From contig JAAYIN010000026.1 of NCBI GenBank assembly GCA_012523405.1, positions 32,961 to 96,960 on the forward strand: DNA of 64,000 nt. Reading direction: 5' to 3'. Position 1 is the first letter of the stretch; every line of letters begins with the position of its first letter. Positions 43,430 through 52,152 of the stretch are shown one piece after another. The notes under the pieces were generated by a model. It saw only the letters and a list, made by a program, of their open reading frames with translations, did not search any database and was not told the origin of the DNA. This DNA comes from Clostridiales bacterium (GTDB lineage Bacteria; Bacillota; Clostridia; Christensenellales; Aristaeellaceae). The position numbers and the translations under genes are program-made.

Positions 43430-45259
43430 TTAGGCGTTATTCTTTGCGCGGCTTTGGGCACGTGCACGGATTTCGTGGTTAAGCTCGCGCTTGCGCATAC
43501 GCAAATTCTGCGGAGTGATCTCAAGCAGCTCGTCATCCGCGATGAACTCGAGGCATTCCTCAAGCGTCAGGGGATGAATGCCGACAAGGCGCAAGCTGTC
43601 CTCGCTGGAAGCAGCGTTACGGATATTGGTGACATGCTTTTGTCTGCAAACGTTCACGACCAGGTCTTCGTTGCGTGCGTTCTGTCCGCAGATCATGCCT
43701 TTGTATACAGCGGTCTGAGGACCGACAAACAAGGAGCCGCGCTCCTGAGCGCCAAAGAGACCGTAGGAGGTGGATTCGCCATCCTCAAAGCAGACCATTG
43801 CGCCTGCGTTGCGGGTGGGGATATCGCCTTTCACAGGCTCGTAGCGATCAAACACTGCACTCATGACGCCTTCGCCGCGCGTATCGGTCATGAACTCACT
43901 GCGGTATCCGAACAAGCCGCGGGAGGGAACGAGGAACTCGAGACGTACGCGCTCCAGACCATGCATGGCTTCCAGTACACCACGGCGACGACCGATCTTT
44001 TCGATGACTGCACCGGCGGCAGCCTGCGGTACGTCTGCAACCATGCGCTCCATCGGCTCGCATTTTTTACCGTCGATCTCTTGGAAGAGAACCTGCGGCT
44101 TGCTGACCTGGAACTCATAGCCCTGACGGCGCATGTTTTCAATGAGGATGGACAGATGTAGCTCACCGCGGCCGCGAACCTCGAATGCATCGGGGCTGTC
44201 GGTTTCGTTCACGCGAAGGCTCACGTCCGTTTGCAGTTCCTTCATCAGGCGTGCACGCAGGTGGCGGCTGGTCACATAATCGCCCTCACGTCCTGCAAAG
44301 GGGCTGTTGTTGACGCTGAAGGTCATGGTAACGGTCGGCTCTGTGATCTTCACAAAGGGCAGGGCCTCCACGCACTCAGGGGTGCAGAGGGTATCGCCGA
44401 TGGAGATATTCTCAATGCCGCTAAGCGCTACGATATCGCCCATTATTGCCTCTGTGGTTTCGATGCGCTTGAGACCATCGAAGGTATAGAGGGTGTTGAG
44501 GCGAAGCTGATTGGAGGTGATACCGGTGTTGTAATTGGAGATGATGACGGGCATGCCCTCGGTTAATTTACCGCGGCTGATGCGACCCACACCGATGCGT
44601 CCCACATATTCATTGTAGTCAATGGTGGAAATCAGCACCTGCGCAGGACCTTCCTCGTCACCTTCAGGTGCAGGGATATAGCTCAGGATGGTTTCAAAGA
44701 GCGGGATGAGGTCAGTGCCTGGCTTATCAAGGTCAAGGGTTGCGGTGCCCTGACGAGCGGACGCATAGACCATTGGGCGATCCAGAGCGGATTCATCCGC
44801 GCCTAGTTCGATAAACAGGTCGAGCACTTCATCAATGACTTCCTCGCATCTTGCATCGGGGCGATCAACCTTGTTGACCACAACGATGACAGGGAGCTTG
44901 AGGGCAAGTGCACGGCCAAGCACAAAGCGGGTCTGGGGCATGGGGCCTTCAAAGCTATCGACCAAAAGCAGTACGCCGTCAACCATCTTCAGCACGCGCT
45001 CTACCTCGCCGCCAAAGTCGGCATGGCCAGGGGTATCAACAACATTGATCTTGGTATCGCCGTAGTGAACAGCGGTATTCTTGGCTAGGATGGTAATGCC
45101 GCGCTCGCGCTCGATGTCATTTGAGTCCATGACACGATCAGCTACCTGCTGATTTTGGCGGTATACGCCGCCTTGCTTGAGCATCTCATCAACGAGGGTG
45201 GTCTTACCGTGGTCAACGTGGGCAATAATGGCAATGTTGCGGATATCGTTACGAATCAT
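43430..45259 (-). CDS. typA: Translational GTPase TypA/BipA
   Basis: A 609-residue ribosome-associated GTPase. G1 motif AHVDHGKTT, G3 DTPGHADFGGEVER, and G4 NKVDRPDAR are all present; EF-G-like domains III and V and the TypA C-terminal domain are seen (RGLFGYRSEFMTDTRGEGVM). It takes part in ribosome assembly and growth under stress. Follows prfC by ~120 bp on the same strand. Confidence 0.96.
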   Translation of the reverse strand: MIRNDIRNIAIIAHVDHGKTTLVDEMLKQGGVYRQNQQVADRVMDSNDIERERGITILAKNTAVHYGDTKINVVDTPGHADFGGEVERVLKMVDGVLLLVDSFEGPMPQTRFVLGRALALKLPVIVVVNKVDRPDARCEEVIDEVLDLFIELGADESALDRPMVYASARQGTATLDLDKPGTDLIPLFETILSYIPAPEGDEEGPAQVLISTIDYNEYVGRIGVGRISRGKLTEGMPVIISNYNTGITSNQLRLNTLYTFDGLKRIETTEAIMGDIVALSGIENISIGDTLCTPECVEALPFVKITEPTVTMTFSVNNSPFAGREGDYVTSRHLRARLMKELQTDVSLRVNETDSPDAFEVRGRGELHLSILIENMRRQGYEFQVSKPQVLFQEIDGKKCEPMERMVADVPQAAAGAVIEKIGRRRGVLEAMHGLERVRLEFLVPSRGLFGYRSEFMTDTRGEGVMSAVFDRYEPVKGDIPTRNAGAMVCFEDGESTSYGLFGAQERGSLFVGPQTAVYKGMICGQNARNEDLVVNVCRQKHVTNIRNAASSEDSLRLVGIHPLTLEECLEFIADDELLEITPQNLRMRKRELNHEIRARAQSRAKNNA

Positions 45260-45382
45260 AAATTAATATTTCCTTCTTTCCATTCTGTGTGTGGTTATCC
45301 TGAGGAGGGGCTGCCGCTAATGAATGCTTAGCACATTGCAGGAGGCACCCCCGCGCGGGGAATGGACGCCCGCATCTGTTTG

Positions 45383-46999
45383 TTATTCATATACAGTACG
45401 AGTTGCAGTTTCTGCCAACTCCAATCCTTCATTGTTTTCCATCGCGAGACGGATTGACCAGTCATTTTCAAAGAGCAATACCTCGCGCTCCTCGCTGTCA
45501 AATGCGCGGCCGCTGCTGGAGGTCAGCCTAAGCTTCTCCACAGGCACGGGCTTATTGGTGACCCAGCGAACATAGCGGTAGGGCATGCGATCCATCAGCA
45601 TCGTCACGCCGTACTCGTTTTTGAGGCGATGCTCGAGCACTTCAAACTGCAGCACGCCCACAACGCCCACAAGGAATTCCTCGCGGCCCGTTTCGGTTCT
45701 GCGGAAGGTTTGGATTGCACCTTCCTCTGCCAGCTGAAAAATGCCCTTTTGGAACTGCTTGCGCTTCATGCTATCCTCGGGACGAACCCTTGCGAAATGC
45801 TCGGGCGCGAATACGGGGATGGAGGAGAAGCGAATCTTCTGCCCTGTTGCAAGCGTATCGCCAAGCTTGAAGCAGCCGGGGTCAAACAGACCGATGATAT
45901 CGCCAGCATACGCAGTTTCGACCGCTTCGTGTTCATCTGCCATGAACTGCTGAGGCTGCTTGAGCTGCAGCATCTTATCCATGCCCGAGTGATACACGTT
46001 CATTCCCTTGTCAAACCTGCCGCTGACAATGCGCAAAAACGCCAAACGGTCGCGGTGTGCGGGGTTCATGTTCGCCTGAATCTTGAAGATAAAGCCGCTG
46101 AAATTATCATCCGTGGGCTTCATCTCGCCAATATCCGACATGCGGGAAAGCGGCGGAGGGGTGATGCTGAGGAATGCTTCCAAGAATGGCTCAACGCCAA
46201 AGTTGGTCACAGCAGAACCAAAGAACAAGGGGGTGAGCTGTCCCGAGAGCACTGCTTCCTTATCAAAGGCATCGCCTGCGATATCAAGCAGTTCGATTTC
46301 CTCCTCCAAGCGATCACGGTAGTGCTTTTGGAGCGCTTGATCCGCCTCAGGGGTGCCCAGCTTCACGCAAAGCTCCTCTGCCATGCTCATGCCGTGGTTG
46401 CCGCCTGAATACAGCAGCACCTCACCGCTCTTGCGTTGGTAGACGCCTTGGAAGTCGCCGTCCACACCGATGGGCCAGTTCATGGGGCAGGAACGAATGC
46501 CGAGCACCTGCTCCAGCTCCTCCATGAGCTCAAAGGGATCCTTTGCAGCACGGTCCATCTTATTAACGAAGGTAAAGATCGGAATATTGCGCAGGCGGCA
46601 AACCTTAAAGAGCTTGAGTGTCTGCTCTTCAACGCCCTTTGCAGCGTCAATCAGCATGACCGCAGCGTCAGCCGCAACGAGCACGCGATAGGTATCCTCA
46701 CTGAAGTCTTGGTGACCGGGGGTATCCAGAATATTGATGCGGAAGCCATCAAACTCGAATTGCATGGCAGAGGAAGTAACGCTGATACCGCGCTGCTTCT
46801 CAATCTCCATCCAGTCGCTTGTGGCGTGCCGCTCCGCCTTGCGCGCCTTAACGCTGCCCGCTTGACGAATCGCGCCCCCGTATAATAGGAGCTTTTCCGT
46901 CAGCGTTGTCTTACCTGCGTCAGGGTGACTGATGATGGCAAAGGTGCGGCGCCTGTTAATTTCCGTGTAGGTTTCCGCTGTTGTTTCTGATGGGGTCAT
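45383..46999 (-). CDS. prfC: Peptide chain release factor 3
   Basis: A 538-residue GTPase that recycles RF1/RF2. G1 HPDAGKTTLTE, switch I around KARKAERHATSDWMEIEKQRGISVTSS (the RF3-specific extension) and G3 DTPGHQDFSEDTYR. Translated from ATG 46999 with GAGAGGAA upstream. Its promoter carries a perfect inverted repeat over the -10, an uncommon mark for a housekeeping factor. Confidence 0.95.
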   Translation of the reverse strand: MTPSETTAETYTEINRRRTFAIISHPDAGKTTLTEKLLLYGGAIRQAGSVKARKAERHATSDWMEIEKQRGISVTSSAMQFEFDGFRINILDTPGHQDFSEDTYRVLVAADAAVMLIDAAKGVEEQTLKLFKVCRLRNIPIFTFVNKMDRAAKDPFELMEELEQVLGIRSCPMNWPIGVDGDFQGVYQRKSGEVLLYSGGNHGMSMAEELCVKLGTPEADQALQKHYRDRLEEEIELLDIAGDAFDKEAVLSGQLTPLFFGSAVTNFGVEPFLEAFLSITPPPLSRMSDIGEMKPTDDNFSGFIFKIQANMNPAHRDRLAFLRIVSGRFDKGMNVYHSGMDKMLQLKQPQQFMADEHEAVETAYAGDIIGLFDPGCFKLGDTLATGQKIRFSSIPVFAPEHFARVRPEDSMKRKQFQKGIFQLAEEGAIQTFRRTETGREEFLVGVVGVLQFEVLEHRLKNEYGVTMLMDRMPYRYVRWVTNKPVPVEKLRLTSSSGRAFDSEEREVLLFENDWSIRLAMENNEGLELAETATRTVYE

Positions 47000-47040
47000 G
47001 AAGGCTTGTTCCTCTCTTTACAGCTAAATAGTTTAATACG

Positions 47041-47063
47041 TAGTACAACATCCTATTGTACTA
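47041..47063. promoter_or_regulatory. Inverted repeat over prfC -10 (candidate operator)
   Basis: TAGTACAA (47041-47048), 7 bp, TTGTACTA (47056-47063), a perfect 8-bp dyad. It spans the -10 and start site of the prfC promoter. The GntR-type regulator at 41260 is one candidate binder, unproven. Confidence 0.5.
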
Positions 47064-47084
47064 TGGACTTCAAAGGACTGTCAA
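47055..47084 (-). promoter_or_regulatory. Sigma-A promoter for prfC
   Basis: On the minus strand TTGACA (47079-47084), 18 bp, TACAAT (47055-47060). Confidence 0.65.
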
Positions 47085-47141
47085 GCAAGACGTTCTATTG
47101 GAAGAAGGATATTTCAGCCACCCGCAAACTAGGATGTTTTC

Positions 47142-47170
47142 TTGACTTTCCCCATCCACTGCCGTATCAT
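47142..47170 (+). promoter_or_regulatory. Sigma-A promoter for the zinc-ribbon operon
   Basis: TTGACT (47142-47147), 17 bp, TATCAT (47165-47170). The predicted start near 47177 is only a few bases before the GGAGGTG at 47180, so the leader is very short. Confidence 0.6.
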
Positions 47171-47193
47171 ATTTGAGATGGAGGTGCATGATC

Positions 47194-47925
47194 ATGAGCA
47201 CGACAACCACACGCATTTGTCCCGCATGCCAAAAGCCCGCTACCCTAGAGGGCGCAACGTTTTGCCCCTATTGCGGTCAATCTCTAAGTGCACCGCAGCA
47301 CCAGCCCTTACCCAAGGGTGCGCTTGACGCGATCACCAAAGCCAGCCAAGCCAAAAACCCAAAAGCAAAGCTGGACATTCTCACAAATGCAGAAAAAGAA
47401 TATCCTGACTGCCTTGAAATTGCAGAAGAATTGCTTTTTTTGGGCAGATTACATGAGCGTGATGCTAAAAACGCAGATTATTCCGTCATCAAATGTTACC
47501 TCTACCAGCTCTACCTCACCCCCGAGGATTTCAGCAATGCCAAGGCAGAGGCAATGCGCACGGAATTTTTCTCGCATCCGCAGCTGGAGCGCTGTCTCGC
47601 CCTCGCCGCTGACGCGGGTACCTTTACAAAGCGCTACCTCACACGCCTTGCGGGAGAGTTTATCGACTTATTTTTGCGCGGAAGCAATGTCTACATGCGC
47701 TCGATCTTTGGGTTCACCATGGATAGCAAAGCGCCGCAGCTGCTTGCAGCTCCTGCGAATCATATTCTGCTTAACATCCACAGCGATCTTGCGTTGCCGC
47801 AGGATCAGCGCCATACGCTCTATGCCGCCTTCTACAACGCCTTTGATCGGCAGATGAGCGGCGAAACGTCTTGGCTTGACGAACTGCTGTCAAAAGACGG
47901 CTATCCCATTCCTCAAAAGTCATAA
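47194..47925 (+). CDS. Zinc-ribbon protein with helical repeat-like domain
   Basis: A 243-residue cytoplasmic protein. N-terminal zinc ribbon CPACQ-x11-CPYC (near residues 8-27), then a helical region (residues 45-240) that may be a repeat scaffold, with charged helices. The start is ATG 47194, seven bases after GGAGGTG; an ATG at 47188 is too close to the site. No exact family recognised. First gene of a four-gene operon ending in an ABC exporter and a sugar-phosphate isomerase fusion; it may be an adaptor. Confidence 0.65.
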   Translation: MSTTTTRICPACQKPATLEGATFCPYCGQSLSAPQHQPLPKGALDAITKASQAKNPKAKLDILTNAEKEYPDCLEIAEELLFLGRLHERDAKNADYSVIKCYLYQLYLTPEDFSNAKAEAMRTEFFSHPQLERCLALAADAGTFTKRYLTRLAGEFIDLFLRGSNVYMRSIFGFTMDSKAPQLLAAPANHILLNIHSDLALPQDQRHTLYAAFYNAFDRQMSGETSWLDELLSKDGYPIPQKS

Positions 47926-47946
47926 CACCGAAAGGGAGTACCGATA

Positions 47947-48699
47947 TTGCAACCAAATCAACCATCAGGAAACAGAGCAAGGCCTGAGGGCATGCCCCAA
48001 GTTGCGCCTTCTCCCAAAAAATCAGCCATTGGGGGCAAGCAAAAGCCGCGCGATGTGCTGCCCGAGCAAATGCCGGTCACGGACGATGTCACCGCCGCAA
48101 AGAAGCCGTCTGGTATCAAGCGAGTCCTCAAGATCATCCTAACAACCGTCATGCTGGTGGTCGGACTGGTCTTCATCTACCTCTTCTTGCTCCTTGGCGA
48201 GCCTTCCGAGGAGGTTAAGAATGCCGCCCCTGCGCCCACAGAGGCTAAAATCGACATGCCCATGCATGCGATCGAGTCCCCGGGCGACAGCAATGTGCAG
48301 TCCATCGCCGACACCTTTGATGCGCCTGTGCTCACGCTATACGGAAGCGAGCTATCCATGCAAAAATCCCGCATATTCGATACCGCTTTTCAGGGCGGGT
48401 ATGCGCGGCGCGTGACCATTAGCTATACGTTTGACGATGGCAGCCTATTGCTGCTGGAGAGCATTCGCCCAACCTCAGCCATATCGCTTCTCAGTTCCTC
48501 TGATTATTCGCTGCAAAGCGGCAAGCTCTATACCCTTGGCGGCATGAGCGCAGCACGCATGGATAATGATACCCAGTTATGTATATTCAGTCAGGGCGAA
48601 GGGGTGGCGTATGCCGTCACCTGCCCGCAATCACATGCAGAGGACGTGACAATCCTACTGCGCCAAACCACGCTGACAAACCCCAGCGTCTCAAATTAA
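47947..48699 (+). CDS. Hypothetical single-pass membrane protein
   Basis: A 250-residue protein with a basic/proline-rich N-terminal tail (1-57), one membrane helix (ILTTVMLVVGLVFIYLFLLL, ~65-84), and an extracytoplasmic beta-rich domain. The start is TTG 47947, nine bases after AAGGGAG. No family is recognised. It lies between the zinc-ribbon gene and an ABC exporter, so a role with the exporter is possible. Confidence 0.6.
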   Translation: MQPNQPSGNRARPEGMPQVAPSPKKSAIGGKQKPRDVLPEQMPVTDDVTAAKKPSGIKRVLKIILTTVMLVVGLVFIYLFLLLGEPSEEVKNAAPAPTEAKIDMPMHAIESPGDSNVQSIADTFDAPVLTLYGSELSMQKSRIFDTAFQGGYARRVTISYTFDDGSLLLLESIRPTSAISLLSSSDYSLQSGKLYTLGGMSAARMDNDTQLCIFSQGEGVAYAVTCPQSHAEDVTILLRQTTLTNPSVSN

Positions 48700-48722
48700 T
48701 ACAAAAGGAGCGTACCGTTCTC

Positions 48723-50489
48723 ATGCAGCAATCCAACCGCACTATGAAAACATCGACATTGATAGCGCGATTCCTACCTTATTTTAAGAAGTACATTCCC
48801 GTTTTGGTTTTGGATCTATTTTGCGCGGCAATGACAACCATCTGCGAGCTTGTGTTGCCACTGATCGTTCGCAACATCACCACCTTCGCCACCACCGATA
48901 TGGCATCGCTCACCGTGGAGTATGTGCTGCGCGTTGGCATGATTTATATCGTGCTGCGCATCATTGATGCGATGGCGATCTTTTACATGCAATCCCGTGG
49001 ACATATTATGGGCACGCGCATTGAAAGCGATATGCGCCGCGACCTATTTGCTCACCTGCAAAAGCTCGGCTTTGCCTATTACAGCAACGCTAAGGTCGGT
49101 CAAATCATGGCGCGTATTACTTCAGACCTCTTTGAGGTCACTGAGTTTGCGCATCACTGCCCCGAGGAGTTCTTCATCGCGGCTATTAAGATCACTGTCC
49201 CCTTCATCATTCTCGTAGGGATAAACCCCATCCTCACCTTGTTGATCTTTGCCATATTGCCGATCATGCTCATCTTCACCCGCTTCTTTAACAAGCGCAT
49301 GCGTTCTGCTTTTAAGGAAAGCCGCCACATTGTTGGCGAGATCAACTCACAGGTTGAGGACAGCCTGCTTGGCATTCGCGTGGTCAAGAGCTTTGCAAAC
49401 GAGCATGTTGAAATGGAAAAGTTTGAAAAGGGCAACATCGACTTTGTCCGCGTCAAGAGAAAAACCTACATCCTCATGGGCGGTTTTGGCACGACAACGC
49501 GTGTATTTGACGGCTTGATGTACATTATGGTTGTCGTTGTCGGTGCGCTCTTTTTGATCAACGGAACGATCACCGCGCCTGATTACATGGCTTATCTGCT
49601 CTATGTCAGCACGCTGCTCACCTCCATTCGCCGCATCGTGGAATTCACCGAGCAGTTCCAGCGCGGCATGACGGGCATTGAGCGGTTCTGCGAGATCATG
49701 GACGAAGAGCCCGACATCAAGGATGCTCCCGATGCCGCCGAGCTTGCTAACGTGCGCGGCGATGTCACCTTTGAAAACGTGAGCTTCCATTACAGCGACG
49801 ACGAAAAGTCGGTGCTATGCGATATCAACCTGCAAGTAAAGGCAGGCGAGCGCATCGCGCTGGTCGGTCCAAGCGGCGGCGGCAAAACCACCCTATCAAA
49901 CCTCATCCCCCGCTTCTACGACGTCACCAGCGGGCGCATCTTAATTGATGGTCAGGACATCACCCGTCTCACCCAGCGCAGCCTACGCGAGAGCATCGGC
50001 ATGGTGCAGCAGGATGTCTACATGTTCAGCGGTTCCATCATGGAGAATATCTCCTACGGCATGCCCGGCGCGACCCTTGAGCTTGTCACAACCGCCGCAA
50101 AACAAGCGGGCGCACATGACTTCATCATGGAGCTGCCCAATGGCTATGACACCTTTGTCGGCGAACGCGGCGTGAAGCTCTCAGGCGGCCAAAAGCAGCG
50201 CATTTCCATCGCTCGCGTGTTCCTCAAAAACCCGCCCATCCTCATCCTTGACGAAGCTACCAGCGCACTGGACAACGAGAGCGAGCGCTTGGTTCAAAAG
50301 TCACTGGAAGAGCTATCGGTTGGACGCACGACATTCACCATTGCTCATAGACTCACCACCATCCGCAATGCCACCACCATCTTGGTGCTGACCGAAAACG
50401 GCATTGAGGAAAGCGGTTCACATAAAGAACTCATGAAAAAGGGCGGTAAGTACTGTCAACTCTACCAGATGTATACGGAGGAAGCTTGA
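48723..50489 (+). CDS. ABC transporter, fused permease/ATP-binding (exporter type)
   Basis: A 588-residue half-transporter. N-terminal membrane domain with six helices (residues ~20-315) and a C-terminal ABC domain with Walker A GPSGGGKTTLS (~382), signature LSGGQKQR (~480) and Walker B ILILDEATSALD (~505). The start is ATG 48723 with AGGAG upstream. Such proteins work as homo- or heterodimers exporting lipids, peptides or drugs; only one half-transporter is here, so a homodimer is likely. Overlaps the next gene. Confidence 0.92.
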   Translation: MQQSNRTMKTSTLIARFLPYFKKYIPVLVLDLFCAAMTTICELVLPLIVRNITTFATTDMASLTVEYVLRVGMIYIVLRIIDAMAIFYMQSRGHIMGTRIESDMRRDLFAHLQKLGFAYYSNAKVGQIMARITSDLFEVTEFAHHCPEEFFIAAIKITVPFIILVGINPILTLLIFAILPIMLIFTRFFNKRMRSAFKESRHIVGEINSQVEDSLLGIRVVKSFANEHVEMEKFEKGNIDFVRVKRKTYILMGGFGTTTRVFDGLMYIMVVVVGALFLINGTITAPDYMAYLLYVSTLLTSIRRIVEFTEQFQRGMTGIERFCEIMDEEPDIKDAPDAAELANVRGDVTFENVSFHYSDDEKSVLCDINLQVKAGERIALVGPSGGGKTTLSNLIPRFYDVTSGRILIDGQDITRLTQRSLRESIGMVQQDVYMFSGSIMENISYGMPGATLELVTTAAKQAGAHDFIMELPNGYDTFVGERGVKLSGGQKQRISIARVFLKNPPILILDEATSALDNESERLVQKSLEELSVGRTTFTIAHRLTTIRNATTILVLTENGIEESGSHKELMKKGGKYCQLYQMYTEEA

Positions 50490-51946
50490 TGAGCATTTGT
50501 TTTTCGAGGGTCAAAAGCGACGCATTTGAACTGGTATGTAACTTCTACGAAGAGGTGATCACAGACATGCAGTCTCGCGGCTTAACGCAATGGGATCTGA
50601 ATGTCTACCCCACAACCCAGATACTAAAAGCGGACATCAAAGGTCGTCACCTCTATCGCATGGACGATGGCGATCAGCTGGTCGCAACCTTCGTCCTCTC
50701 AGCCGTCGATGACGCCGAATACAGCCAGCTCGCATGGCATTACGGCATCAGCCCCGCAACCCTGCACCGCTTTGCCATCGCGCCCAGCTTTTACGGGACA
50801 GGGGTTGCCAGCCGTGCCTTGACCTTCATTAAACAAGAAGCGCTCACCCTTGGCTACGACAGCCTTCGCATCGATGTATGCCAAGAGGAGGAGCCCATGA
50901 TTCAGCTCTACACAAGCGAAATGCTCCGCGAGGTAGGCGGCATTACATTTGATGATTCGGATGTCAAGTACACCTGCTTTGAAACGCCGCTATCCGATGA
51001 CTGTCCCATGCTGCCCATCCGCATGTTCCCCGCATACCGCCATGGCGAAATGACGCCATGGGGCGCGGACACCCTGCGCACAATATACCAAAAGCCCATT
51101 CCCGATGACCGCACAGGCGAGGCGCTGGAGATCAGCGCCATCAAGGACCTTGAAAGCGTCACCAGCATCGGCGAAACCCTCACCTCCCTTGTCCAAAAGA
51201 ACCGCAAGGGCATCATGGGCGATTTCGCAGACGATGAATTTCCCTTGCTTCTCAAATTGCTTGCTGCCAAAGGTTCGCTCAGCGTTCAGGTACATCCCGG
51301 CGATGTCTATGCACGCGAGCACGAGGGCAAGCTTGGCAAGACCGAGGCCTGGGTCATCCTTCACGCCGAGGAAGGCGCGTCCATCCTATACGGCATCAAA
51401 GACGGCGTAACCCTAGAGATGCTTGGCAAGGCGCTCCACAGCGGCGAGGATGTCGAGCCCATGATCCAGCGCGTTCAGGTCAAAGCAGGCGATGTATTCT
51501 ACATGCCTAGCGGCATGGTACACGCCATCGGCGGCGGCATTTTGCTCTACGAAATTCAGCAGTCCAGCGACGTTACCTATCGCCTATGGGATTTTAACCG
51601 CACCAACGACAAGGGCGAGAAGCGTCCCCTGCACATCCAGCAATCCCTTGATGTCATCGACCCCGCTTTGCTAGGCTCGCGTGCCGTCATGCCAAAGAGC
51701 GGCAACAACGAAGTCACAACCCTCCTTGACGTGCCCGCCTTCAAGCTGAGCTGCGCTTTGGTCAACGGCGAATGCGCACTCGCACCAAACCCCAAGGGGT
51801 TCCGCATGCTCACCGCACTTTCAAGCCTGCTGCTTAGCTGGGAAGGCGATGTAATGCCCCTCTCCGCCGGCACAAGCGTCCTTCTCCCCGCATCTTGCCC
51901 CGCCTTGACCCTCACAGGTGTAGGCCGCGCACTCATATCTCAGTAG
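50489..51946 (+). CDS. GNAT acetyltransferase fused to class I mannose-6-phosphate isomerase
   Basis: A 485-residue fusion. Residues 1-~165 are a GNAT domain (LHRFAIAPSFYGTGVASRALTFIKQEA, acetyl-CoA pocket near 95-120). Residues ~175-485 are a type I phosphomannose isomerase of the Firmicute ManA kind: PWGADTLRTIY, VQVHPGDVYA (Zn ligand region), KTEAWVIL, YMPSGMVHAIGGGILLYEIQQSSDVTYRLWDFNR. The PMI part is full-length. It interconverts mannose 6-phosphate and fructose 6-phosphate. The fusion joins acetylation and sugar-phosphate isomerisation, and is not a layout I know. ATG 50489 overlaps the ABC stop (TGATG) with GGAGGA upstream; a TTG at 50486 is too close to the site. Confidence 0.85.
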   Translation: MSICFSRVKSDAFELVCNFYEEVITDMQSRGLTQWDLNVYPTTQILKADIKGRHLYRMDDGDQLVATFVLSAVDDAEYSQLAWHYGISPATLHRFAIAPSFYGTGVASRALTFIKQEALTLGYDSLRIDVCQEEEPMIQLYTSEMLREVGGITFDDSDVKYTCFETPLSDDCPMLPIRMFPAYRHGEMTPWGADTLRTIYQKPIPDDRTGEALEISAIKDLESVTSIGETLTSLVQKNRKGIMGDFADDEFPLLLKLLAAKGSLSVQVHPGDVYAREHEGKLGKTEAWVILHAEEGASILYGIKDGVTLEMLGKALHSGEDVEPMIQRVQVKAGDVFYMPSGMVHAIGGGILLYEIQQSSDVTYRLWDFNRTNDKGEKRPLHIQQSLDVIDPALLGSRAVMPKSGNNEVTTLLDVPAFKLSCALVNGECALAPNPKGFRMLTALSSLLLSWEGDVMPLSAGTSVLLPASCPALTLTGVGRALISQ

Positions 51947-51993
51947 GGGGACGGGAGGGATGAATAGGGGCTGCCGCCCCTATGACCCTGCTC

Positions 51994-52020
51994 AGGGGAG
52001 CTTCGCTCACTTGATTGCCC
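51994..52020 (+). repeat. Short dispersed intergenic repeat copy
   Basis: AGGGGAGCTTCGCTCACTT-type element with further match downstream, also at 36007-36033 (minus) and 57545-57570. Confidence 0.6.
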
Positions 52021-52101
52021 TGAAACCCTTTGTTTGGGGATGGGGAATGTTTTGAAGAATCCAATCCAATTATTTGTCTGGCAATTATTGCAGAATACTC
52101 A

Positions 52102-52129
52102 AAAGGGAGACGCAAACGCGTCTCCCTTT
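52102..52129. terminator. Terminator after the flavoprotein gene
   Basis: AAAGGGAGACGC / GCGTCTCCCTTT perfect 12-bp stem with AAAC loop, and T-run on the minus side. Confidence 0.85.
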
Positions 52130-52152
52130 CGCTATATCCTACTCAGATATGA

